A DNA stretch of 64,000 nt from Cristatella mucedo (taxonomy: Eukaryota > Bryozoa > Phylactolaemata > Cristatellidae): the NCBI GenBank assembly GCA_009760855.2, contig WPIO01000009.1, forward strand, positions 4,856,001-4,920,000, read 5' to 3'. Each line of letters opens with the position of its first letter. Position 1 is the stretch's first letter. Positions 24,142-35,185 of this stretch are shown one piece after another. A program made the position numbers and the translations under genes. Under the pieces are notes generated by a model. The model was not told where the DNA came from. It did not search any database and saw only the letters and a program-made list of their open reading frames with translations.

Positions 24142-24960
24142 AATTATAATAATAATGCACTTGATAAAGCACCCTCATTGAACTTAATCTCTCTCTAGGC
24201 GCTTTACATTTGCTGCAAAGGGAAATGCGATTGAATGGTGAGTAATATCATGCTTGATAAACGAACAAAATGAATAACGTGGTTAGGTGTGACATGCATA
24301 GGGTCAGCATGCAAATGTGGTTAGTGGCAGCATGTACAGTGTCAGCATGCATTAGTACATGAAGGACGAATCACAGGGACCCACTAAATGCTGTCCCAAA
24401 TAGGTGTGTTTTTAGGTTCCTTTTAAATCTGGTCAAGTCAGGGGATGTTCTGACGCAAGTCGGGAGTGAGTTCCAGGCTTTGGGAGTATACGAGTTAAAC
24501 GCACGGTCTCCAAAGGATTTGAGGTTTGTACGAGGTATTTCTAGACTGTTGGATTCCGAAAAGCGGGTGGTACTATTCTTGGCCTGATGGGGGAGTAGAT
24601 CTGAGAGATAGGCTGGAGCCAAAGAATGAAGTGACCTAAAAGTGAGTGACAAAGCCTTGAAGTCAATCCGTTGCTTGACTGGTAGCCAGTGCAGGTCGGC
24701 GAGAAGTGGAGTAATGTGGCAACTGCGACGCTCACGACAGACAAGCCTAGCTGCGGAGTTTTGCACCAGCTGCAATCGCCTGATCGCACATGCCAGTAGG
24801 CCAGCGAGCATTGAGTGCAGACGTCGAGACGGGATGTCACGAATGCATGGACCAAATTGGACGTGGTATCCTGATCTAAACAATCCCGAATTTCAGCAAT
24901 GTTATGAAGCTGAAAATAGGCAGATTTGACTGTGGAGCTGATATGGTCGTCTAACGAGAG
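24142..24960 (-). mobile_element. Family A retrotransposon, RT C-terminus and tail, minus strand
   Basis: The minus-strand frame 24883-24371 encodes LVQNSAARLVC, LHWLPVKQRIDFKALSLTF, APAYLSDLLPHQAK, APKAWNSLP-like text and FKRNLKTHLF. The 3' part, hairpin and (TTA)n then run to 24142. A frame shift near 24850 separates it from VHAFVTSRLD. 5'-truncated. Confidence 0.88.
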
Positions 24961-25494
24961 GTCGCTTTGGAAAGATCGGAAGAAAAAATGAAAACCATGC
25001 CAAAAACTGGGGTGATTTTGCGTTGAAATTAACTTGAAATTGCCTAACTCGAGTCCTTTTTCAGAAATATTTCTTGTTGAAGCTTGAGCGATACCGATAA
25101 AGCTACCAACGGCAGGACTGACTAAATAATCTTCGGGACTGAACCGCTACACGTAACTAGGCGGACAGTAGCATAATAACTCAGCCAGCTAGAACTCTTA
25201 TTAATTATTAAAAAGTTGATCTTCTTAATTGAGATCGAGTATACATGTAGTTCAATGCCATGCAGTAGTTTATATCTTTATATCGGTAATTTTTGCAATA
25301 AAAGATGCTTGATGAAATAATGTTTGACATATTATTTTTTATAAAATATTGTTTGAGGAATTAGTTTTTGCTCAATTAATTTTTGAGATTGTTTATCTCC
25401 CCGCACAATCGTAGTGCCTGTGAGATTTTAAAATAAAGTGGATATGCAAAGTGACCAACGCCCGTGTCCCCACCAGACTGTTCCTGCCCTAGTT

Positions 25495-25697
25495 TAGGGT
25501 TTTTAGGGTTTAGAGTTTAAGGTTTAGGGTTTTTAGGGTTTATGGTTTAGTGTTTAGGGTTTAGGGTTTATGGTTTAGTGTTTAGGGTTTAGGGTTTTAG
25601 GTTTCAGTGTTTAGGGTTTTAGGGCTTAGAATTTAGGGTTTTAGGGTTTAGGGTTTTTAGGGTTTAGTGTTTTGGGTTTAGGTTTTAGGGTTTAGGG
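25495..25697. repeat. Degenerate TTTAGGG array, telomere-like
   Basis: About 200 bases of TTTAGGG with variants TTTTTAGGG, TTTATGG, TTTAGTG and TTTTAGGG. The array ends abruptly in GC-rich DNA at 25698. TTTAGGG is the plant-type telomere unit; most animals use TTAGGG. See findings. Confidence 0.85.
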
Positions 25698-26066
25698 CGG
25701 GCTGCGCCTCCGCCGCCTAAATCCACCCTTGCTCTTATTCCGTGCTTTAATTACTGGGTACTAGGGCGTAACTAGATCTCTTGAGCTCGAATTATACTCA
25801 GTAGACCTCTGAGGCTTAGCGCTCATTTGCAGGAACGCGCGGCACGCCGTAGCGCGCGCCCGCTTTGACGGGTACGAACACGTGCCTGGCGGCGTCAAGC
25901 GGGACCGAACTCCCGCGGGACCGAACTGTATAGCTCACCGCTGCCGCTGCCGCTGCAACCGCCGCGTCCGCCCGCTCGCTCCATTAGAAACCATCCTTCC
26001 AATCCATTCATTCTTCTAATTATACTGAGTTGATTCTTTTTTAATAGAGCGTAAACTTCATTTGAT

Positions 26067-26093
26067 CATATATATATATATATATATATATAT
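26067..26093. repeat. (TA)n microsatellite
   Basis: About 13 TA units. No gene is recognised in the surrounding 25700-27500; 25900-25980 is GC-rich with CCGCTG repeats. Confidence 0.9.
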
Positions 26094-26599
26094 GCATATG
26101 TTCTTAGTTATACGTTCATCAGCAAATGGGGGAAATGTCCTACCCCGGGGGTAACGTCCAAGGGCGGAAATGTCCTATAACCAACCCCGGTTGCTGCCCC
26201 TTCCCTCTCTTGGGGGAAATCCCCTACCCACCCTCTGGCCGGGCCTCAGCCTGTATCAACCACTACAAGATTATTCATAGACTGTGCTGGCATAACAACT
26301 TTGCGGACCGTGCGATTCAAGACGAATCTCACGCATCGCAAAGCTCTACGTAAGGCAAAAAATATCCCCAAATTTAGGATTAATTTGAGGAGGCAAAGCA
26401 TGTTGCAAATTGTGCATGTTAGCCTACAAGGTGTGAAAGTTAGCAAAATAACTTGTTTGGCGATCGTTGGTGGTTTCGGAAAGCAGTTTCGGTTTTCAAA
26501 GGACAGTTTTCAGAGACGCTAGACCAGGCTGGTCTATATCTGTTAAATAGTTTCCATTGATATTCTGCGAGGGTAAAAAGCTTAACTGATTCAACAGAC

Positions 26600-27060
26600 T
26601 GATTTATTTAGCAAGCATAGGGGCCTTAGTGGCAAACAATCCCGGTTGCAGCAAGCAATTCAGAATTACCAATTACAGAATTGCAGGATTCGAATCCATG
26701 ACCTGAGCGATGCAGTTCGGAGAACTTACCCATAGGCTATGAGACAGGGCAAGTTCGATTTAGTGTATGAATTTTAAAAACTAGAGAGCTAAGACACTGG
26801 ACACTAGTTTTAAAAGAATCAAGTCCTCATTTGTCTAAAAATTATATAGGGTAGTTTTTCCGTTTTACATGTAAAACCGATTCGAAGCAGCGTTTCGAAC
26901 GTTTCGGCCAGCGATTCTGCATGCTAAAGGCAAAGCAAATGTCGGCAGATCAAACAGCCTCATTTGCATAGTAGCAGAAGATCCTTAGGGATTATTACCA
27001 CCGCTTGCACGGGCCAATAAAAGGTTTCTTACTTAAAGACTAGGACCGCGATCCGAGTGA
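26600..27060 (-). mobile_element. Two decayed SINE-2 copies
   Basis: Bases 26600-26750 contain GGATTCGAATCCATGACCT (complement of a B-box). Bases 26950-27060 contain GTAGCAGAAGATCCTTAGGG and CCGCTTGCA. Both follow the SINE-2 order on the minus strand. Confidence 0.55.
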
Positions 27061-27524
27061 TACTTGGCGTATTGAGTGAATCTTCGCAATGCTCAGACGA
27101 CTGAGTTTTCCTCGAAAGTGGTATATTTCGGAAGCCAGAAGTAGCCCCAGATAATATAGAATCATTTTTTTTATTGTTTGCACCCGGTAGGAAAATCGTG
27201 GCGGTAGCATATGCGATCTGTTGGAAATACAGATAACTCTTCTAATCCAATCCACGAAACACTGACATTTTTATAGCCTATATCATGATCCCCAGGGCTG
27301 TGATACCGCAGTAAAAAGTATGTTTACGTATGTACCAGTCCTAGAACGCTCCTAGGAGGCTCCCAAAAACTGTAGATGGTTCTAGTAACAGGCTCCGTAA
27401 CTCAGTAAACAGGTGGGTTCTAGCCGAGGTTCAAGTCGCTTTACCCTCGACCGCTGATACTGGTTAATCTTACTAATCTAATACATTCTTGGCTATGCAC
27501 CTGGCATTTTTATACTATTTGTAT

Positions 27525-27655
27525 GCATTAGTGTAGCGCCCTAAGAGAACTTAATCTCTATCCAGGCGCTTTACATATGCCGCAGGGCTCGAGCCCAAGA
27601 TCTTGGGCTTCAAAAGCGAGCATCTGAACCAACGGGCAAAACCGTGGTTAACGAG
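27525..27655 (-). mobile_element. SINE-1 copy: tRNA-like head plus LINE hairpin tail
   Basis: On the minus strand there is a head with GTTGGTTCAGATGC (A-box-like) and GGGCTCGAGCCC (B-box-like). It passes straight into GTAAAGCGCCTGGATAGAGA and GGGCGCTA, the family A type hairpin. Confidence 0.75.
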
Positions 27656-27794
27656 CCAGTTCCATGTGCACCGTATCGCCTACTACATTTCCCAGGATGG
27701 GGCTTGAAGGCTTGATGGGGAGCCGTTCTATGCCAGTCAGGCAGTTCGAAGCGATCGGGTGCGTTCAATATCTTTCAAATGGATATTGATGAAT

Positions 27795-28110
27795 AAATAA
27801 TAACACACTTGATAAAGCGCCCTCAGAGAACATAATCTCTTTCTTGGCACTCGACATTTGCTGCAAAGGAAGCACGATCGAATGGTTTAGTGGTAGCATG
27901 CTCAATGACAACAAGCATTACATGGTTAGGGGGTGACATGCTCAGGGTCAACATGAAAATGTGGTTATTGTCGGCGTGCCCAGCGTCAGCACGCACGAGC
28001 AAGTTTAGGACAAATCACATGGACCCGCTATATGCTGTGATAAATAGATGCGTTTTTAGTTACTTTTTAAATGTGGTCAAGTCAGGGGATGCCGTGACGC
28101 AAGTAAGACA
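27795..28110 (-). mobile_element. Family A 3' end, diverged, minus strand
   Basis: Plus strand reads AATAATAACACACTTGATAA, then the hairpin and 3' part, CATGGACCCGCTATATGCTG, and the RT C-terminal coding strip to about 28105. Several substitutions make it older than the 14326 copy. Confidence 0.75.
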
Positions 28111-28153
28111 AGCTTGCAAGCTTACCGACGCGGTTCGGAAGTAGTTCATGCAA

Positions 28154-28222
28154 GTCCCGCGAGCGCAGCGAGTCCAGCGTGCACAGCGAGTCCAGCGTGC
28201 ACAGCGAGTCCCGCGAGCTCAG
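28154..28222. repeat. 18-bp tandem repeat
   Basis: About four imperfect units of GCGAGTCCAGCGTGCACA or GCGAGTCCCGCGAGC. A SINE head fragment (GGGTAAGGTGCTC...) follows at 28326-28385. Confidence 0.8.
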
Positions 28223-28800
28223 CAGACTGCAATAATGTAGACTTGGTATCGGCGACGCTCGAGCCGCAGCCAGCATTCGGAGAGTCTAGTATGTCAGTCA
28301 TGACGGCCATCGTCTTTGGGTCTTAGCATAAGGGTAAGGTGCTCTCACTTCACGACCGGGGCTGCTCGATACCTGCAATATTTAATTCTGTGTTATAGCA
28401 AACTGCAAGCGTGGCCACCGCCGCGGCTCAATAAACGAGATAGATTGTTTAATCAGCTTGGCTTTTTAATTTTCTGAGCAGACTACGGCTACTTCCACAT
28501 ATGAAACGCAAGTCTGACACAATGCTCGAAGTGTAGCCCCTAAGCGGATGCTCGCGAAAACCGGCATTACTGTCGCGTCACCAGCTACGCAACAAAAGCG
28601 ACACCCTCGATGCCGAGCATGCTTAGCGCGGCTGCGATGTCTGCGCTGATTTATGTTGCGAGTTGTGAGTCGATTTTGTGTCCGTCTGCAGGCGCCATTT
28701 CGTGCGTGCCGCCGCGAATTGAGCAGCGAGGCGACGTCTCGTTCTGGCGCAGGCCGCCGCCACACTGACTAGCGCTCTCCTTCAACTCTCCACCGTTACC

Positions 28801-28941
28801 ATGGCGGCATTTCCGCTGGACCTGCAGCGTATGCAAGACGTCACTTCGCCAGACGTTCGACGCGCCTTCGCAGAAATTCGCGCTAGCGCTGCAGCGCTGC
28901 TGCGGCGAAAGCGTTTCGTCACGGGCGCCGCACCGGGCTAA
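28801..28941 (+). CDS. Short frame with good start context, unassigned (46 residues)
   Basis: TTACC-ATGG is a strong initiation context. The frame starts MAAFPLDLQRMQDV, continues with PDVRRAFAEIRASAAALLRRK, and ends at TAA 28939. It lies in the CpG-rich region about 230 bases upstream of the Ly6 exon. It is not a signal peptide. It could be an upstream frame, a first exon with an unseen donor, or chance. Confidence 0.25.
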   Translation: MAAFPLDLQRMQDVTSPDVRRAFAEIRASAAALLRRKRFVTGAAPG

Positions 28942-29036
28942 GTTTCTTTACCACTCTGATCCAACTTACTCCAACGCGAGCGGCGCTATGCTCGCGCTGC
29001 CAGGAACATGGATGCACATGTTTTCCCGAGTTGCGC

Positions 29037-29074
29037 AGCGGCGGGCGAGCCGTCGACACGGCTCGCCCGCCGCT
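29037..29074. repeat. Perfect 17-bp inverted repeat with 4-base loop
   Basis: Left arm 29037-29053 (AGCGGCGGGCGAGCCGT) and right arm 29058-29074 are exact complements around CGAC. It lies 100 bases upstream of the first detected Ly6 exon and is very GC-rich. Confidence 0.9.
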
Positions 29075-29174
29075 AATGTCGCCCTCGCAGCGCGCCGCTC
29101 GCTAGCAGTTCGCTCGGATTGCTGCGCTCGCGCGGGCATTAATAATGTGAGCGGCTCGGCGTTTCGTTGCGCAG

Positions 29175-29846
<672 letters not shown>

Positions 29847-30274
29847 CGACACCAGCCTCGCTCTCGGTCTGCGGCGACAGCGACAGCAGCTCACCCGAGC
29901 GCGCGTCGCGATGCGGAGGCGGAGCGCGTCGCTGGCCTGGAGGGCGCGCCGGCCTTGCGCCGGTTTGCTATTGCAAACGCTTCGCGCGTCCTCTCAGCGC
30001 CAAGCTGGTTTACTTTGCTGGAACGGCAAAATTTGTGCGCGGGCGTAGGGCTAGGCGTTGACGCGACCGACGGTTGCCAAGACGCGAGGCCGCCATAAAT
30101 GCGCTGCGATGGAAGTCGGCGTTTACGCCGGCGCTTATTTCGCACTTTCGCCCGCGGCGATCGAGTGCGCTCGTTCCGCCGCGCATTGCTCTCGCATCGT
30201 TTGGCACGTGCGCGCGATGGCACGTTTAGGGAGTTTGATGCTCTAGATCTCTGAAAAGCCTGGGCCGACAACTT

Positions 30275-30520
30275 GCTTATAATAATAATACATTTGTCTA
30301 GCGCCGTCAGAGAATTGAATCTCTTTCTAGGCACTTTACAGATGCTGTATAGAAAGCGTTAGCACATAATTGGTGGTAACATCCGCAAGCAGCAGGCATA
30401 GTGTAAGTAGGCAAATGCACACGAAGATAGAATCGCAAAGACCCATCAAAATACTGTAATAAACAGGTGCATTTTAAGCTTCTTTTTAGTTTCGTCATGT
30501 CAGGCGAGTCGAGAAAGCAG
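30275..30520 (-). mobile_element. Family C (diverged family A relative) 3' end, minus strand
   Basis: On the minus strand LKRSLKCTCLLQYFDGSLRF, then YTMPAACGCYH, then the hairpin with AAGTGCCTAGAAAGAGATT and (TTA)n. A second copy of the same subfamily stands at 57595-57810. Confidence 0.75.
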
Positions 30521-30599
30521 TGAGTTACAGCAGCTGAGACGGGGTGTCACAAATGCATGGACCAATGTGGATGTAGTATCCTTAACTTAGCAGCTCACG

Positions 30600-31220
30600 C
30601 TTAAAAACCGTTTCGGGCGCCTCGTCTACTGGCGCAGCGACCGCGGCCGGCGCTGAGTCGCGTCTTCTCGCGTCCGCTCGAAATGTAGGGATGGCATTTT
30701 TGAGGTCTGCAGCACAGCGTCTGGCGTCGCGCCGACGGCGCGCCAAGCTGAAGCAGCGACGAGAACGGCGGCGGCGGCGGCAATCGAGCGGAAGGGCCAT
30801 GTCGTCGAGGCGGCGGCGGTGGCGGCAGTCGGGCGGGCCAGACAGAGCAGCCGGGCAATGCGCGGACTGCGCCCAAGCCGCACGTGTCTTTGTGCAGAGA
30901 GACGGAGAGACGCTGCGACGGACTTTGGCGCGATGCTCAGCTCTCGGGACGAAAGAGCGCCGCTCTCCGCCTCTCGGCAGCGGCGGCGGCGGCGGAGGCT
31001 TGCGCCGCAAAATGGCTACCGAACTCTCACCGCGACGGACGTTTGACGCAAGTGCGCCGAAAGTGCCTATTAACTTTCGGTTGGCACCACTTCCTGCCGG
31101 CGCAATTAGCTGCGGCGATCAGCTAGCGAGCATTAGTGTAGCAGGCTGTTTAACAAGCGGCGCGACTTTCGCGCTAGCCAAAGGTCAACGCGTTAGGAAA
31201 AAGCGAGCTACCGGCGTCTG
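30600..31220. promoter_or_regulatory. CpG-rich island, no recognised gene
   Basis: CpG-dense sequence with GGCGG runs at 30768-30840 and 30975-30995. An AAAATGGCTACC start context is at 31012. Open frames on both strands are Arg/Gly/Pro-rich and look compositional. It could be a promoter for an unseen gene. Confidence 0.35.
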
Positions 31221-33240
31221 ACGAGTACTCTCAAAATTCGTTCAAATGTCACAAGACGCCGGACATTTTGGTGCGTCTGTGTAGAATGCATATCTACAAT
31301 GGCTGCTGAAACGCAGGAGCCGCTGGGCTCAGCTGCGGCGAATGATCGCTTCCGCTCGCGGTAGACGTCGAAGCTGCTTGTTGGCACGGGGAGTTGCGGT
31401 CGCGTCGGTACGTGCAATCACTCCCCCACCGCGGGCGTAGCCAGGACTTTGGAATGGGAAGGGGTTTAACTTCAACCGTCAGACAGGCGCGGCACAAGGT
31501 CAAACACTCGCATTCGGAATCTGTCCAGAAAAGCTCTCCAGCCACCAAAAAATTTGTTATTTTACATATTATTGATATTTTTACTGTTAAATACGGCTAT
31601 CACGTTGACTCCTGAAAATCGTTGGCAAGCCTTTAGCTACCTGCCGAGGGCGCCCTTTAACCACATAGTTTAGGACAAGGTCGTGCCTGGCCCTGATCGT
31701 CGATATCACCGGCCCGCAGTCGCAGAGCACGTGAGGTACGAGCTCCATCTCGCTCTGGGCAGAGGCGGCTGCTACTGACTAGGTCGAACTCAAGCGACGG
31801 CCTAGCGCACGCGTGCGGGATCGCGCGAGATGGACAACGCAGCAGGATGTGCGAAAGTCGAACCAACAGCGTCAGAAGTGGCAGTCTCGTGGTCAAAATG
31901 GTCGATTCGAAGACGTCACGACACCTTTTCTCTGATCACCCTGAGAGACGCTGGCTTCTCTCGCTACCGACCTTGACAGTCGTCGGAAGGATGTGACCGC
32001 TTTCTTATGGAGAAAAGGTTGAGTCCATGTCTGCACCGTCCTAGAGGGTGACAGCGACTTCATTATCAAGGACGGTGACTGTGCAGCACAGCTTTCTCAT
32101 GCATTTGCCGGTGTCTACCAACAGGTACCACGGGCGCCAGCCTCATTTTCGGATGGCCTCGCCATCTGATTGGCCGATTGCTGAGGCCGCGCGAGCACTG
32201 AACGGGGAGTGAGCGGGCGAACGACGACGGAAGTGCAGCCGACATAAGCAACGCGGGCCGTAACTTTCCGGATGAGGGCAAATGGTGCGCCAGACAAAAG
32301 CCCGCCACTTAGGCCAGCCCAAGTACGTACTTAGCCCAGCGGTGCCAGCGGCCAGCGCAAGCAGGGCTGCTCTGTATGCGGCGATTACCGCTCTCACCTA
32401 ACCTTCACCTTTCGCCCCGACCCCGCTTCGTCGACCCTTAAATACTGTAACTCTATCTAAGGCGCCAGCCGTGCATTCACGTCAGAGGGGCCAGACCGTA
32501 ATCCGACATCAAACGGCGGTCGCCGTTATCAAAGGCCATAACTCAGCGGCTCGTCCGTAAGCGGACGCTAAAGGGCTCTAGCTAGAATGGCCAACGTGTG
32601 AACATTGAGCCGCTGCGAGCGAGAGCGTCGTACGTCCTTGCTTCATTGCCTTCTACGTGCGCCCAAGCAGAGTGGCTGGTATGACCCACCCACTGGCAGA
32701 CCGTCGCTCCTAGCGAGGAGTCACTGCGGTTAGGCTCACACCGTACGTACTGGCCAAATTGAACTGGTCGCAAACCGACGCACAAATCTCGTTTCGCAGT
32801 GTCGTCAAACGTCGCGCCACTCGTTAGCCTCGGCTTATCGTGGCCGTTTCGTCCGATGACCTCAGTTCACAGTCGGCGGGCCGCGCGCGCGCGCACACAG
32901 TTCAGAATATAACGAGACCTACGCCCCTACTGTAAAGCGCTCGCCGGAGACGCTGGGCACGCTCGCAGCCTCGTACCCCGCTGCTGCTGCTGCTGCAGCG
33001 CCTTTGACAGCGTCGGACGAGCACTTTCGGGCTCTATAGATAGTAGTGTCTGCCGGATTGCCAATGTCGGCGCAGGAAGTCGACCAAGTCAAGCGCTGTC
33101 GGCAGCTGCTGTTGAGCGCCGCCGCCGCCGCCTTCGTGTCTCGTGGTCTCCTCACGCCTCCGCTGCGCGTCGATCGACCAAAACGCGCCCCGCGAAGGCG
33201 TCCCGTCCCACCCGGATGAAGGAGGGGCTCTCGAGAGCCC
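31221..33240. other. No gene recognised
   Basis: Mixed GC-rich unique DNA. The plus frame near 32040-32130 reads DFIIKDGDCAAQLSHAFAGVYQQV. It faintly resembles the linker before the RT of some LINEs but is too short to claim. CTG repeats are at 32980-33000. Confidence 0.4.
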
Positions 33241-33274
33241 ATAGAGTAAAATAAAGTAAATACTAACTGATTTA

Positions 33275-33425
33275 ATAGCCTCTTTTTGTATAGCAACAGG
33301 AGAGCCTTGAGGGCTATCACCGCCGCTTGCAGTGGCGATACAGGATCGCCCACCACAGGATTCGAACCCACGACCTCAGGGCCGAGATCGTGAAAAGCAA
33401 CCGCCTTACATAGTGAGCCGTTACG
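33275..33425 (-). mobile_element. SINE-2 copy
   Basis: Closely matches 295-445: GCCTCTTTTTGTATAGC, AGAGCCTTGAGGGCTATC, CCGCTTGCAGTGGCGATA, then GGATTCGAACCCACGACCTC, the complement of a B-box. The close similarity to the first copy suggests recent activity. Confidence 0.8.
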
Positions 33426-34109
33426 GCTCCCCGCCCTCTAAGGAGCCGATATTGCGCATCGTATTCGGTCGAGCCCGAAGCTCCGCGTACGCGAGGCGCG
33501 CTCCTAGATCCGCCCATCTACAAACGTAAGTTCGCACACGTCGATTGCTAAGAGCTAAGAGACGCTGCAAGCGAGCGAGCGAGCGGCCAGGCAAAGCGCC
33601 GCCCTGCCACGTCTCCTTAGACCTACCGAGAGGAAGGGCGACCACTTCTGCAACTCAAAAGAGCATATCAAGTTCCCCTTGTAAAATCAGAGCCTCAGGA
33701 AACGACCTCGAAGGTGCGCGCCGGATGTGAGCCGTGCTAGCATCATTTTTGGTCACATCAAGCAGCCCCTTTAATTTGTTTGCGGTGGGACAGCCAATCG
33801 AACCGGCCTCTAGAGCCGCTCTCGAAGCCCGGTAGTCAATCCGCGGTAGCCTAGCAGCCACCTAGGAAGGGCGCAATCGGGACTTCCTAGGGGGCGGTAG
33901 CTAAGAGGGTACCTTTGGCTGAGCGTCGACCGGGGCTCGAATGGCAGTAGCTTTAGCTGGGGCACCTACGTCTGACTTGACTGGAGACTCATTTTGTCCG
34001 CGTACATCCGGGCTCTATTTATAAAACCGCTATTCATCTTGTTATTTCGCGGTGGCGAAAATCTCGTCACTAGCCGACTTAACCCGGTCGATCGCGAACT
34101 CGTAGGGCG

Positions 34110-34139
34110 TCGGCGGCGGCGGCGGCGGCGGCGGCGGCG
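34110..34139. repeat. (CGG)10 repeat
   Basis: About ten CGG units in GC-rich DNA. No gene is recognised within about 4 kb on either side (33430-35060). Confidence 0.9.
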
Positions 34140-34695
34140 CGGGACTAGTGCTCTGCCCGCTTGCGAATTAAAACGGCGGGATGCTAAACTAGCCAGATGA
34201 TGACGGTTGAGATATTTACCATTCTCGGCTCCTGATTTATAACGGCTTGTAAACCGGCCATACGATAAATCGCGGTGAGGGAGCACAAAAGCCGATTTCA
34301 TGCAATAGTCTGTCGTGCTCCAGGAGCTGAGGCTTTGAGTCGAGGCAGCAGTTTCGCTCTGACCTCGGGTCACGCGCCCTCGGGAGTGGCGCTCTGGGCG
34401 CCGTAACTGAATTTTTGAACAACCGTGGCTTATTCTGGACACCTGTACCTCTCCGTCACTGCTGCCGAATCTGCAACTCCAAGCTACGGAAAAGACTTCC
34501 TATCTCTACCAATTAAAGCGAGAAAGACCGTTCTTCCGTCAGCCACACGGCACGAAGGGGGCACTTCCGTTACACGGCAAAGATGGCGCAGCGTAACCTT
34601 CCGCGACATAGCTACTGTGAATCGGCGAAGCGAGTCCCCAGGCAGTGAGCTGCTCGCGATAACGCACGGGGGCGTAACGTTCAGTGTTGCCCTCT

Positions 34696-34733
34696 GCAGG
34701 TGCCGCGTCTGCGTGCCTCGGCGCGGCACCTGC
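34696..34733. repeat. 12-bp perfect inverted repeat
   Basis: GCAGGTGCCGCG (34696-34707) and CGCGGCACCTGC (34722-34733) around a 14-base loop. The surrounding DNA is GC-rich, with a short tandem of CGCAGTACGCCGCCTACAGTA at about 34880-34925. Confidence 0.85.
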
Positions 34734-35059
34734 AAGTCGCTAGCCGCCGCGGTTCAAAGGTTCAGCGCTTCGCCGCCCGAATTTGTCGCGCCCTAGCTGC
34801 GACTAGCAGGTGCCTTACGAGCGCTGCGCTGGCGGCCTGGTGGCCTGTCCGGGCGTGGCAGCCGCCTCGCTCCCGCAGTGCAGTACGCAGTACGCCGCCT
34901 ACAGTACGCAGTATACGCCGCCTACGACTCGGTCTGCCTCTCAACACTAGCTGCAGCCGCCGCCGCCGTTAAGTCCGCCGCGGAGGCTGACGGGAGGAGA
35001 CGCCTTCGCGCGCGAACCTCCAGCCGCCGCCGCCGGCCTCCGCGGAGGACCTGCTAAGC

Positions 35060-35185
35060 GTAGAGAGCTGCTCTTGAAGACTGGTGCCCTCGGGTTTGCC
35101 CAGGAGCAAGGTGCTCGCATTTCGCGATCCTGAGGTCATGGGATCGAGCCCTGTAGCAGGTAGTCCCCGTATTTCTAGCAGCAAG
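35060..35185 (+). mobile_element. tRNA-headed SINE fragment, plus strand
   Basis: TGCCCAGGAGCAAGGTGCTCG (A-box-like), then GAGGTCATGGGATCGAGCCC (B-box-like). The tail is not clear. Confidence 0.5.

Noticed and set aside
30582-31221. Arg/Gly/Pro-rich frames of 142-176 residues on both strands
   Set aside because: GC composition gives open frames on both strands; no motif or homology recognised.
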